Of a DNA stretch of 64,000 nt, positions 32,856-45,800 are shown in pieces (position 1 is the stretch's first letter; the number at the start of each line of letters is the position of its first letter). Below the pieces are notes generated by a model. It had not been told where the DNA came from. It did no database searches and saw nothing but the letters and a program-made list of their open reading frames with translations. The translations under genes and the position numbers were made by a program. This DNA is from Apostichopus japonicus (Eukaryota; Echinodermata; Holothuroidea; Aspidochirotida; Stichopodidae): positions 6,240,999-6,304,998 of the forward strand of contig NC_092565.1 of assembly GCF_037975245.1 (NCBI RefSeq), read 5' to 3'.

Positions 32856-34570
32856 TTAACAGTGTCCTTTAGTTTAGAAAATTAAGAAACATGTAACTAA
32901 AAAGTGCTGTTTTGTTGGAATACAAACATACTAGAATTTGTGCTACAGAATTCAAAAGAGGATTCAATATGTTGGTAGGTTTTGAGATGAATTTGTGTTC
33001 TGCTCCTCAAATCAAAGATCACATGTCCCACAGCCCCTCAAAGTTCTGCGCTCCTGACAGTATTCTAAGCAATATTAATTTGCAATCTATATTCCAATGA
33101 TAAAGAGTTTGAAAGGTTTCTGAAAAAAAAATCAAATTACCTTCGATATTAATATTCATAAAGCACTGAAGAGATTCAGCCAGCTTTCCTGTGCTGATAC
33201 CACTCTGCACTGTCCTCTAATGTCATGCTTCATAGCACCCGTACTGACAGTATGAACAGTTCCTAACCATGAAAACTTTGTTTTTGAAATAAAAAAATAT
33301 GTTAAACCATAAAAGCTGTATGATCCTGCTCCATTCATGTTACCTGAATTTCCTGCATATATATATAATGTGTGTAATTAATTATGTCGATATTTGTTTC
33401 TTTCATAATGTTGAGTCTTTTATTGTCTGTGGCAAACAGGATTATCATCTCATTTTTCCTTACTTTATTACTTCTCATACTTCATATTAAGAGTAAAAAA
33501 CAAAGATATGCAGACATTTAATGTTACGATGGTACAGAACACCGGCCAGTTCACAAATTTTGAGGTTGCACTTTCTTCTTTTTGTTTCCTACAATTTGTC
33601 TTTATTCTTCTCTCTCAAGTCAAAAGGCAAAACTAGTTTTGTGTTGACTACATGTTGGTGCAATATATGTTATATAAAATAAAACTTATAACTTAAAGTA
33701 TCCCTCTGCAGTTTCTATTGTTTCACTGTTCATAGAAATATTATCTTAAGTTCCGTACAATATGATGATTGTTTCGTCGCTTGGACACTACTGGAGTCTT
33801 AATCTAATTCAGCCTGAGATCCAGTCAGGGATCACAGAGTACCCCATTTGTAGTGGTATCACCTGGGAGGAGGGGGGGGGGGGGGGTGATTCTCTTACCA
33901 GCTCTCTTCCAATAAAGTTTCCCTTTTAAAGCGAATTTTATCTATTGACTTGTACGTTGATTTGTTTATGAATCAGAATCAATTCTTCCAAAGAGCGTAC
34001 GGTTTTAACTTATTTCATGATATATTAAATGCAATCCCAACAATTTCTGTTGCATGCATAACAAACCAATAGATGAAAAAAAAGATCACTATAGGGAAAA
34101 ATTTAGGGTCAAATTTTGTGTAGCAGTGTTGAGGGCTCTCTGAACATTGTCTCATAAAATAATAGTCTTTACCTACAAGACTTTACTGTAGAGCTTCGCA
34201 TTTAAACACAAAGTTTTGCCCATTTTGAATTGCATTGTGCGATATGATGATACTAGACAAATTTTCCACTGCAGAGGAGAAACCGGGCGTCCACATATGA
34301 TCCATCGAACGTTAGATTGGTTGGTTGATTAAAATAACGTAACTTGCAAACATCAAAGTAGACTTGGGCCCAATAAATAATAAAAAATAGTCGAACAATA
34401 AAAGAAAAATGATTCAAGTGTGCCAGTGGTTGGTTCTCCTATCCTAAAGAACGCAGTACATTACTATACTAAAGTAATACGCAGTTAATTGTTCACACGA
34501 TTCCAAAGCGCACGCACTCCTAAAGCAAGTTACGCACCGCACCAGCTGCATATGCGTATCTCGCCAAGAA
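32856..34570. repeat. 1.7-kb tandem duplication, copy 1
   Basis: A 1715-bp unit starting ttaacagtgtcctttagttt. It is repeated immediately with no visible difference except a poly-G run (15 here, 12 in copy 2). It holds no recognisable gene; small frames inside are duplicated with it. Confidence 0.95.
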
Positions 34571-36282
34571 TTAACAGTGTCCTTTAGTTTAGAAAATTAA
34601 GAAACATGTAACTAAAAAGTGCTGTTTTGTTGGAATACAAACATACTAGAATTTGTGCTACAGAATTCAAAAGAGGATTCAATATGTTGGTAGGTTTTGA
34701 GATGAATTTGTGTTCTGCTCCTCAAATCAAAGATCACATGTCCCACAGCCCCTCAAAGTTCTGCGCTCCTGACAGTATTCTAAGCAATATTAATTTGCAA
34801 TCTATATTCCAATGATAAAGAGTTTGAAAGGTTTCTGAAAAAAAAATCAAATTACCTTCGATATTAATATTCATAAAGCACTGAAGAGATTCAGCCAGCT
34901 TTCCTGTGCTGATACCACTCTGCACTGTCCTCTAATGTCATGCTTCATAGCACCCGTACTGACAGTATGAACAGTTCCTAACCATGAAAACTTTGTTTTT
35001 GAAATAAAAAAATATGTTAAACCATAAAAGCTGTATGATCCTGCTCCATTCATGTTACCTGAATTTCCTGCATATATATATAATGTGTGTAATTAATTAT
35101 GTCGATATTTGTTTCTTTCATAATGTTGAGTCTTTTATTGTCTGTGGCAAACAGGATTATCATCTCATTTTTCCTTACTTTATTACTTCTCATACTTCAT
35201 ATTAAGAGTAAAAAACAAAGATATGCAGACATTTAATGTTACGATGGTACAGAACACCGGCCAGTTCACAAATTTTGAGGTTGCACTTTCTTCTTTTTGT
35301 TTCCTACAATTTGTCTTTATTCTTCTCTCTCAAGTCAAAAGGCAAAACTAGTTTTGTGTTGACTACATGTTGGTGCAATATATGTTATATAAAATAAAAC
35401 TTATAACTTAAAGTATCCCTCTGCAGTTTCTATTGTTTCACTGTTCATAGAAATATTATCTTAAGTTCCGTACAATATGATGATTGTTTCGTCGCTTGGA
35501 CACTACTGGAGTCTTAATCTAATTCAGCCTGAGATCCAGTCAGGGATCACAGAGTACCCCATTTGTAGTGGTATCACCTGGGAGGAGGGGGGGGGGGGTG
35601 ATTCTCTTACCAGCTCTCTTCCAATAAAGTTTCCCTTTTAAAGCGAATTTTATCTATTGACTTGTACGTTGATTTGTTTATGAATCAGAATCAATTCTTC
35701 CAAAGAGCGTACGGTTTTAACTTATTTCATGATATATTAAATGCAATCCCAACAATTTCTGTTGCATGCATAACAAACCAATAGATGAAAAAAAAGATCA
35801 CTATAGGGAAAAATTTAGGGTCAAATTTTGTGTAGCAGTGTTGAGGGCTCTCTGAACATTGTCTCATAAAATAATAGTCTTTACCTACAAGACTTTACTG
35901 TAGAGCTTCGCATTTAAACACAAAGTTTTGCCCATTTTGAATTGCATTGTGCGATATGATGATACTAGACAAATTTTCCACTGCAGAGGAGAAACCGGGC
36001 GTCCACATATGATCCATCGAACGTTAGATTGGTTGGTTGATTAAAATAACGTAACTTGCAAACATCAAAGTAGACTTGGGCCCAATAAATAATAAAAAAT
36101 AGTCGAACAATAAAAGAAAAATGATTCAAGTGTGCCAGTGGTTGGTTCTCCTATCCTAAAGAACGCAGTACATTACTATACTAAAGTAATACGCAGTTAA
36201 TTGTTCACACGATTCCAAAGCGCACGCACTCCTAAAGCAAGTTACGCACCGCACCAGCTGCATATGCGTATCTCGCCAAGAA
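34571..36282. repeat. 1.7-kb tandem duplication, copy 2
   Basis: A 1712-bp direct copy of 32856–34570. The junction shows only about 2–3 bp of shared sequence (gaa). Near-identity implies a very recent duplication, or a haplotype joined twice during assembly. Confidence 0.95.
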
Positions 36283-36284
36283 GT

Positions 36285-36384
36285 AAAAAGTGCTAAATAG
36301 CTGAAAAGGGCGCCAGCAGTCCATTTGAGTCCGTCATGGGGGGGGGGGGCATCCGCCCCTGACTGTTTGGACGCTCCGCCACTG
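36285..36384. mobile_element. Truncated end of the CAGTGGCGGAGC MITE
   Basis: About 100 bp match, in inverted orientation, the left end of the MITE at 2947–3340, ending at the same terminus GCTCCGCCACTG (36373–36384). The fragment begins almost exactly where the 1.7-kb duplication ends. Confidence 0.85.
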
Positions 36385-39300
36385 TTGGGAGCGCAGTGTA
36401 GGAAAAGAACCATTTTTTGAAACAAATTGAGCAACTTGATCGCTAGTAATCTTGAAATTGACTTTATCACGGTCATTGTCATGTTTCCCATATGTACCTT
36501 TCTCATAGAAAAGGAGGGAGGGCGAATCTGTGCGTAAATGTAATCAGAAATACTTTTAATATGACACCAAAGAGACTAAAAATTCTTTTCGACTTTGTTA
36601 ATAATGATGTCTTTTAAGAGACACCGTAGATACGTTGCTCGGTTGGGTTTACTGCAATAGCGGCAAACGGAGACCAATATCCGCACTTAGTGGACCTAAT
36701 GTTATAGTCGTGCATTGACCTTGAACAGAGGGGCCTACCGTGAAAACGTACGGAAAATTCATCCTTTTATATCTCAGCGAGACAATTCCACTTGATACAG
36801 AAATACGACTCAAAAGTCCTTAGATGTGGTCATTATAACAATCACAATAAAAGATATGTATAAAAAGCAGATTAAATGTGATGGAAACTCAAATGTGGAC
36901 CAAAATACGATGTCCCTACGGATGCCGTACAGTGACATTTACATAATTTGCGTGTAGTATGTTCTGTAGCTCTTTTGTGGAAAAACTTTGGAATATGCAT
37001 AAAGTTGAGAGTTCATCCATGCTTTAGATTGTTGAGGGACATAGACCATCACGTTTTATGAGGAGGGAGGCTGTTTTTAATTATTTACAGAACATCTGGG
37101 TAATAGGTACTGTAACCCTTTCCTTGGAGAAAGCTTGGAATATGCGGATAAGGAAGAAAGTTTCGAGTTTCTCCCATGCATTAGATTAATTAAGGGACCT
37201 AGATCATCACGCTTCACGAAGATATCTCATATATTAGGTGTAAGAGAAGCGGTGAGTGTGAGGAAGGGTAGGGGAGAATGGGGGGGGGGGGTAAATGATG
37301 TTACCAGGGGACCTAATAATTCGTCCTAAATGAAATTTGAAGAAAAAAAAATGATTCGCCCGCTGACGATATCAATATATACTATGCTTCTTCTTTCATT
37401 CCTTACACCGAATTATAGCTATACTTCCACATCGCTTTTGGGTTTTTTTTTCCTCGGGTTGGGGGGGGGGGCAGCTAGGTATACTGTTTCTGTTTAGTTG
37501 AGATTTTCAGTATCGGCAATTGAAGGCGTAATCGAAAGCTATTATGCTGTAACGTAATGACATCAGATATAAACTAATTATCTTGTGAACCGCATTTAAC
37601 ATAATCATGTTTCAATACCCTCGATCAGTATTAAGCAATTCATGTTTGTTTTATTAACTCGGTTCAATTAAGTCAAGCCTGTGAGTTAGTCTAGTGAGTA
37701 GCTATTTGCTCATTAAGTAGCTGTGTATGAGAACGTTTTCATTGTAGACTGTTAAATCTGGGTACTTTTTTAACGGAAGATGGCTTTTGTATGTATATAA
37801 ATCATATTCATAGCTCTCACTACCCAGTATTTTATATGAGTATTGTGTGAGAAAAACGACTATAAATGTATTGACATATCGTCAGGTTTGGTTACTGACT
37901 CCATCTTTCACATGACACATATCCTCTTACACATCAGTAAAACGTTAGGCGGAGCCTCGAACGCGGAAGTAGGCCTACCTTCTTCCATGCTGTGATTCAT
38001 GATTTCGAGTCTGAAGTAGGTTATTTTTACGTAATGACGTAGACTGCATGTAAACATCGTCTATTGCAGGCTAGTATATAGGCCAGTGTAGCCTAGCTCC
38101 TTTTCATTTTACAGTAGACTCATGAATTGTATATGGCTGGATGAAACAACGCTATCCATACCTACGTGATATATTGCATTTGCAGTGTACACATATCTGA
38201 TACTCACACGGTCGAGTATTTTATTGAAGTGAGAGGAAAAGAAAGATTCACATGCATTTTTTTTTCGAAGATGCAGTAACAGACAGTGATTGGCATAGGT
38301 TTGTAGACAAGGCGTAGGCTAGCTCATAAACCGAAGCCTAATGTAACATGTAGCCTAATAATTAAGTGAATGTACTAATATAAACAATAAATTGTAATGT
38401 AGGCTATTCAAAAGCCTATTATTAATATCCACAGTAGCAGACTGCTGAAAGTTCAAACTAGCCTAAATATTTATGCCCCAGTGGCCCAGTTACTTATCAA
38501 CTAAGTTATACGCAATTAACTTGCACTGTCCTAACCTTAGGCTAAAGCATGCTCTTTGTAAATTACATACTTGGTATGACTTAGGCCTAAACCTAGCTGA
38601 GGCTAGGTGTACATTTAACAGAGTGTAAGAGGTAGACAGCAATATAATGAGTTAATAAGTTTCTACACTATATTCCTTGAATTTTACATGCTGTTTATAG
38701 TAGGTTTGGCTTGTTAAACCATGTCATGGAATGTATTTAGTTCATGGCTGACAAATGTTCCTAATAAAGTTTAATATGGCTTTTAAAAAATTTAAGCCAA
38801 TTAAGTGGACCCAATTTAGTTTAAGTCCTCGTTTTGTTCACCTTGAATGATTGTGCAACAGATACCAAAAACATGTGTATTCTATTCCAAAGAAACACTC
38901 ATATGCATCAAGAACATCACTGCAATCATAAAAGACAACCTAAGTCTTAGATGGAGAGATATGTCACAAATGGTAAATTCCTTTGTACATAAATGATCCA
39001 GAATTTTTATAAAATTTAATGTTCTCTAAGTTTCAAAGCCTGCCAAACTTTTATCAAAGCCCAATCACCATGGTCTTCTTACCTCTGAAGGCAGTTTGTT
39101 CTCGTTCCGATCTCAAAACTCAAATAGTTCACATGTCGGTGTGTGAAATTGGGACCACTTGCCAGACAAGATGCGAATCAGATTGTTGTTGTAGAAACAT
39201 ACATTTATTCATGCAAATGGTGCATTCTTTGATGTGAAATGTTGCCGGACAGTACACAATGATATTATGTGTACAAAGGGCCGGACCACAGGTTAACGTA

Positions 39301-39495
39301 TTTTACAATCGAAGCATTATTATTTTACAATCGAAGCATCAACATTGACTGCCAAGGTGAACAAATTTGGAATGCTCCATGCTACAGATATGTCTCCCTT
39401 CATTCTACAGATACAGTATATCTTAAAAAAGAAAATATAATCTTTTTTTTTAGTGTAAAAATTTTCTTTCACATTCTTCCCTTGCATGACCACAG
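36385..39495. other. Intergenic stretch upstream of the LRR gene
   Basis: No coding segment is recognised. Between about 37965 and 38620 there is a dense cluster of TAGGCCTA-like words (taggcctac, tagcctag, gtaggctag, ttaggcctaaac and others). The LRR promoter and first 5'UTR probably lie in the right half. An acceptor at 39494–39495 (gaccacag) could open the coding exon. Confidence 0.45.
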
Positions 39496-39524
39496 AATTC
39501 ATTAGCCGTTCAGGGAACTGAAAG

Positions 39525-39825
39525 ATGGTTAAACAGTTGGGAGACATATGCCTACAGTGCATAGCGCAAAACTTGGACAGCATCAGCAATGTTGGCAGGA
39601 GACTTCCGACAAGTCTGAAAGAGACTTTACTGAAGCGGTTGGTTGACCATGACATGTTGACGACATCGTACTTACCACACATCACGTATCATCTATTCTG
39701 CCCGGCGATAAGGTGGATAGAGTTCAGATACTCGGACCAGGTCACAGATGAGGTCCTGCTGCAACTAAGTTACAGTCAATGTAAGCTGCAGAGAGTTACC
39801 TTAGAAGGTTGTAGCAACATCACAG
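39525..39825 (+). CDS. LRR gene exon 1
   Basis: 301 nt from ATG to donor acag|gtgaga, phase 1. It holds the AMN1-like N-terminal helix region and the first LRR (VTLEGCSNIT). The frame opens 29 nt after a usable acceptor, so upstream non-coding exons are likely. Confidence 0.85.
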
Positions 39826-42800
39826 GTGAGATATTGGTAGTCAGTTCAAAGGTCACTGTTGACAGCAAAAATCTATCAAATACCTTGCTATAAAGTTATA
39901 AAGACCTTTTGACATGTGGCTGGATCTAAATGTTGTTAAATCTAACTCAGTCAGTGTATATTTCAAAGCAAATGACTGTTTATTTGGGGGGGGGGGGAAA
40001 GAATGTCCTTCCAGCTAGTCCAGATATGAATATATTCATTCAACACTTCGTAGGCTTACGATGAACAGTTTTAAGGCTCTCTTGGGTATAACTAGAATAA
40101 GACTACAGTAGAATGGTTTAAAATTTAAGCTAGATTTCCATGTACTGATTGTGTTTTTTTTAGTTTATCCACCACCATCTATGTCCCTCTTCCCTTATTG
40201 AAATTAGTAAGTAGCTAACCCCAAATCCATTTCCTTGTATTTTCATTCGGTAAAAGAATAATGAAAGCCCTATTTTATCATTTGTTCACCTCTTTGTCTT
40301 ACAGATCTAGGTCTACACACGTTACTTTCAAAGCAAGATCAACTTATTCATCTACGACTTAAGGATTTGGAGAAAATTACAGCCAAAAGCCTTCAAGGAG
40401 TGAAAACACCACAGCTTAAGAATGTCTATATCACAAGGTGCAACCTCATCTCAAATGATGGTAAGTATTTGGTCTTAGGGCGGGGAAGGCAATCCTTGGG
40501 TAAATTTTTCGTAAAAATCTTTTGTAACATTTTTTAATTGAGTGGTTCTTTCGAAAAATCTTTGATTAACCTTGATATCAACTCTTGCGATTGTTACATA
40601 ATGCCATGGAGAAGAAAATATTGCCACAAAAATGCTGACTAAAGTATACCTAGTTTATCAGCCGGAAATTACATTGACAGTAACAACTGAACAAAGAATA
40701 TTAAACAGAAGATATTAATACAGTGGTAAAGAAAATCCAAAATAGTTGTAAGGCTAGAATATCCTTAGTTTTGAAGTTTTGATGAATCCAAGATAGCACA
40801 TATTGTTCAAAGTTTTTTTTTATAGTGTAGAACTGAATCTGGTCTCACTTGTCTTTAACAAGAACGGTCTAGTACCCACCTCGTATATTGTAGAGGTACT
40901 TTCATATATAACTGAAAACTAGGTTTGAATTTGCTTACCCAAAGAAACTCACTTAAAACCCTATCTGTGTAAAGGTGATGTAAAAGATGGACTACCATGC
41001 CCTGTTCATGATGCAGCCACATATACCCCTTGGGGGAGGGGGGTGGCAGACAGATCATTAGAAAATCAACTAGTGTACATTGCATACATCAACTATACAT
41101 GTATGTGCAGTACAACATAAACAGTCAAAACTTCAATATTGTTTCAAAAGTAAGCAAACTATACCCCTATTTTCAATCTAAGCACGTTCCTTCATTTGCC
41201 CAAAGTTCCCCAAAATGGAGGGATCACGCCCCCCATTAGACCAGTTCCCTACAACACAAGTAACGACTTCTGTTTACTAAGGTGGATCCATGTTAGGTTC
41301 ATTAAACCAAATCACAAAATGTTCTTGTTTCTTAGTTTTACCTGTGAATACCCCAAAACTTTCCAGAGACTATGTTTCAGATTTGATACAATATCATACC
41401 AGACCAGCCTTCCTAACAAGAAAGCACATGAGATTTGGATGGAGACCATTTTGTGCTGGCACTTTTCTCATTTTTGTTGAAAATTGAGATTGTTTCTTTT
41501 GTCTGTTCTTGTTAGGTATTACTACTCTGGTGAAGAACAACCCACAGATATCAACACTACATATAAACCCAAGTCATAAGATGACAGAAGAGGTTCTACC
41601 TGTCGTCGCTGAATGTCTACAAGATCAACTGGTGAGTGGTACCTGTTTGTGGGACTATCAAGGTAGAGACCAATTTGTGGATCACAAAATTTATTATCAT
41701 CAGTTGTGTTGATAGAAATTATCTACGGTTGTAGACAGAACTTTAATGTGTGGATAGTGACTTTCATGGTAGAGAACACAGTTGGTAGATAAGGAATTTA
41801 GTTATCACCAGTTGTGTCGATAGTGACTATCATGGTAGAGAATGTAGTTTTGTGGATAGGGAATTTAGTAAATCAGCAGTTGTTTGAAAAGTGACTATCA
41901 TGGTAGAGAACACAGTTGTGGATAGAACATTTATTAATCACCAGTTGTGTGGATAGTGAATATCATGGTAGATTATGTGGTTTGTGGATAGTGAATTTAT
42001 TAATGACCAATTGTGTGGATAGGGACTTTCATGGTAGAGAATGCGGTTTGTGGATAGTGAATTTATGAATCACCAGTTGTGTGGATAGTGACTATCATGG
42101 TAGAGAATGTAGTTTTGTGGATAGGGAATTTAGTAAATCAGCAGTTGTTTGGATAGTGACTATCATGGTAGAGAACACAGTTGTGGATAGAACATTTATT
42201 AATCACCAGTTGTGTGGAAAGTGAATATCATGGTAGATTATGCGGTTTGTGGATAGTGAATTTATTAATGACCAATTGTGTGGATAGGGACTTTCATGGT
42301 AGAGAATGCGGTTTGTGGATAGTGAATTTATGAATCACCAGTTGTGTGGATAGGGACTTTCATGGTAGAGAATGCGGTTTGTGGATAGGTAATTTAGTAA
42401 TCACCAGTTTTGTGGATAGTGACTATCATGTTAGAGAACACAGTTGTGGATAGCGCATTTATTAATCACCAGTTGTGTGGATAGTGAATATCATGGTAGA
42501 TTATGTGGTTTGTGGATAGTGAATTTATTAATCACCAGTTGTGTGGATAGTGAATATCATGGTAGATTATGCGGTTTGTGGATAGTGAATTTATTTATCA
42601 CCATTTGTGTTGATAGGGACTATCTTGGCAGAGAACACAGTTGGTAGATAGTGAATTTAATTATCACCATTTGTGTGGATAGTGACTATCATGGTAGAGA
42701 ACACAGTTGTTGGATAGGGAATGTAGTAAATCAGCAGTTGTGTGGATAGTCACGATCATGGTAGAGGACAAACAGTAGTTGTGGATAGAGAAGTTAGTAA

Positions 42801-45800
42801 CCAGCAGTTGTGTGGATAGTGACTATAAAGGCATGATTTCGTCTGTGGCCGGTGATTATATAGCTAGGGCAAACTGAAAGATGGGGCACCCGTCATCAGT
42901 CGTTCATATAATATTGGATAGAATGGTGTGGAATTCAGGTGTGGATAGCGATATTGAACAATAAACTATGAAAGGACAAGGTTATTATTAATTAAAGTGC
43001 ACTGCATTTTGTTTAATTTTTTGTTGTTTGTAAATTCAGTGTATGGAATGCAACCATTTCCCCATGAAGCTGTACCCATAACTCTTTAGTCACAAACTGT
43101 CTTCAAACTCTGCAGTTGTTATACGTCATATCTGTCGATCAGTCGATCACTCACTGTCTGCCTTTCATTTTTTCTTGACAGGTCGACTTGAACATCTGTG
43201 GGCTGTACACCGTTTCGGATGAAGTTCTGCTTTCGTTAGGAAAGTACTGCCCTAACATCAAGAGGTCAGTTGTACGGAAAATTTTTCTCTAAATTCTTTG
43301 TAAACGTCCCTATAAAGAGGGAAGGAGGCATGTTTTCCCCAGGAACGACAGTAGGGTTACTAATCACATCCATAATTCCTACGTTGTTACACTCTTTTTA
43401 TCTTTTACAGGCTGAATGTAGATGGCCTGGTCAGGATCACCAGTGACAGTCTTTCTCAGGTAAAACATCAAATCTCTTCTTCAAGTTACCTTATCAAATA
43501 GTTGCGTAGGGCTGTCCACCGAATACATAATCTGTTATTTGCGTAGCAAAGTGATATGCAAAATTTGGAAATTGTTTACGCATATTGAGAGGTGTATAGC
43601 AGCTTTTATGTGGAAATAGAAAAGTCTACCAGCCCTCAGGCAATGTTTCTACACAGAATCTAAAACAGTTGTTCACCATTTCATGAATTGGTGACCAACT
43701 TAAAGGTTCTATGTACAAACATTTGCCTGAGTTTTTCGCTGCACAAAATGCCAGCAGTAAATAATTACCTGCTCTTCCAAACACCGTTCACCTAATAATA
43801 GCTATGTCTATTTCTAATTACCTGCTCTTCCAAACACCGTTCACCTAATAATAGCTATGTCTATTTCTAATTACCTGCTCTTCCAAACACCGTTCACCTA
43901 ATAATAGCTGTGTCTATTTCTACGTTGCCACCTTTCATAGCTTTATAAGGTCCTGGAATCTCTCAACTTCTTGGATCTGTCATTCTGCTATAAAACGAGG
44001 GAGCCACCCGGAAACAGGATGTTGGAAGAAGTCCCTGCTAAAATGTCTTCCTTGTCGCTGGGAGGACTGCAAGTAGAGGGCGATAGGCTACCTCAGATAT
44101 TAGGACGGTTGCCGATGCTGACCGACTTGAGGTTGACGGGAGTGAATACCATAACTGCAGACGTGGCCGACAAAGTAAGCCTACTTTTTCTGATCTCCCA
44201 CGACAACAAATATCGATATGAACTTCTGAGGAGGTTCTTACAGATAGGTTTTACAGAATGGACAGTCTTCGGGTGTTGAAAACATCATATCTTCGACAAG
44301 TTTTTAAGTAGGCCATGAGAAAAACAGGCCCCTAGAGAGAGCCCAGCCCTGGTGGTACCTTGTCACCTTAACGATGTCCACTGTGCTAGTGAAAGAGATT
44401 TGGAGTGATATTTAACTGCACATGTATACATTGATCCTGTCAGTACATGTCAGTCGGTAACCATTCACTGCAATGTTACTCAATATGTCAAGTATCAAAA
44501 GTCAAGGAGTAGAACAAGTTGTTTCTATTTTCGACGTAAAAACATAACAGATTTTTGCAAAAGAGAAACTTTGGGTAGCCAGTCTTTCAAAGTCTAATAT
44601 CATCTATTAATAGTTTCCTCATAAATTTCCAATTCTGAGTGATGCGAGTGATACTATGTGAAGTGTCGGCTGATAATTACTCTCGATGTATTCAATCCAT
44701 GATAGATTTACAGTAGTATGTGTTCCCTAACACCTTAGTCCTTAGTGTACATACATCACTGTATAGCAAACTCTGACTAGCCAGTATTTCACAGTCTAAT
44801 ATCATCTATTGATAGTTTCCTCATAAACTTCCAATTCTGAGTGATGCGAGTGATAGTATGTGGAGTATAAGCTAATAACTACCTAGAGTACATACATCAG
44901 TGTATAGAGTGTATGATCGCACAAATGCCTGAATGATTGACCTGTTGCTGTGCAATACTCCTCAATGATGTAAAGTTACCCAAACTAGCTTATAGAAGTT
45001 TCGTATGTGATTATGAAAAGTGATAATGTCCAAATTGTAAACTTACAGAATGAGGTAAACAGTGATTTTATTGCATTTATCAAAAGTTTTACAAAGATAG
45101 CTATCAAACTAATTAAGTTTAAACAATTACCAAGCACATAGAATTTGTGAAGAACAACATCTCTCTTTTGATTATGTACAGTATAGTTTGATTTGCCAGG
45201 AAACTGAAGTTTAATTGAACAGAACTATTCAATTGATTAAATAAATCCCTTTTAAATCGGATTGTTTTTTTTTGGGGGGGGGGGGTTTTTTTTTAGAATA
45301 TATTTTAGATTCGATTTCTGTAGGACATTATGATCATATCATTTTTCGCCTTTCTTATCGCACAGATGTTAAAGGAAATAGGTCACAACCTGATTAATTT
45401 AAACTTTGGAGGCTGCCATTTACAATTTGACGACGAGTGTCTTAAACCGGTCGTAAAGTACTGCCACAACTTAGAATGTTTAAGCCTGGACCTCTGCACC
45501 AGGGTCCGCGGCGAACCCTTGAAAGATTTATTGGAAGATGACAAACGAGCCAAGAAAATGAAAGTGTTTAGCTTCAGCGCATGTAAAGATGTAAGTTCAA
45601 CTTGCGAATTACTTTTTCCATTTTCCCTATTTATTTATTTATTCCTTTTTTTGTTTTTGGTGGGGGTGGTTCCTTAAGTTTGCCGTAATTTATTAAATCA
45701 TTTATTAAGTGATGCCCAAGTTATGACAAAGGTGTGGAATATATATTTAAAGTCTGTTAAATTTGCTAATAAATGTAAAATCTGGCAATATCAGTGTGGG

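Noticed and set aside
32912-35205. Pairs of identical 60–63-codon frames
   Set aside because: They are identical because of the 1.7-kb tandem duplication; none looks coding.
41646-42835. CRISPR-like regular array
   Set aside because: Units are contiguous and diverging throughout, with no constant-repeat/variable-spacer structure; eukaryotic intron minisatellite.
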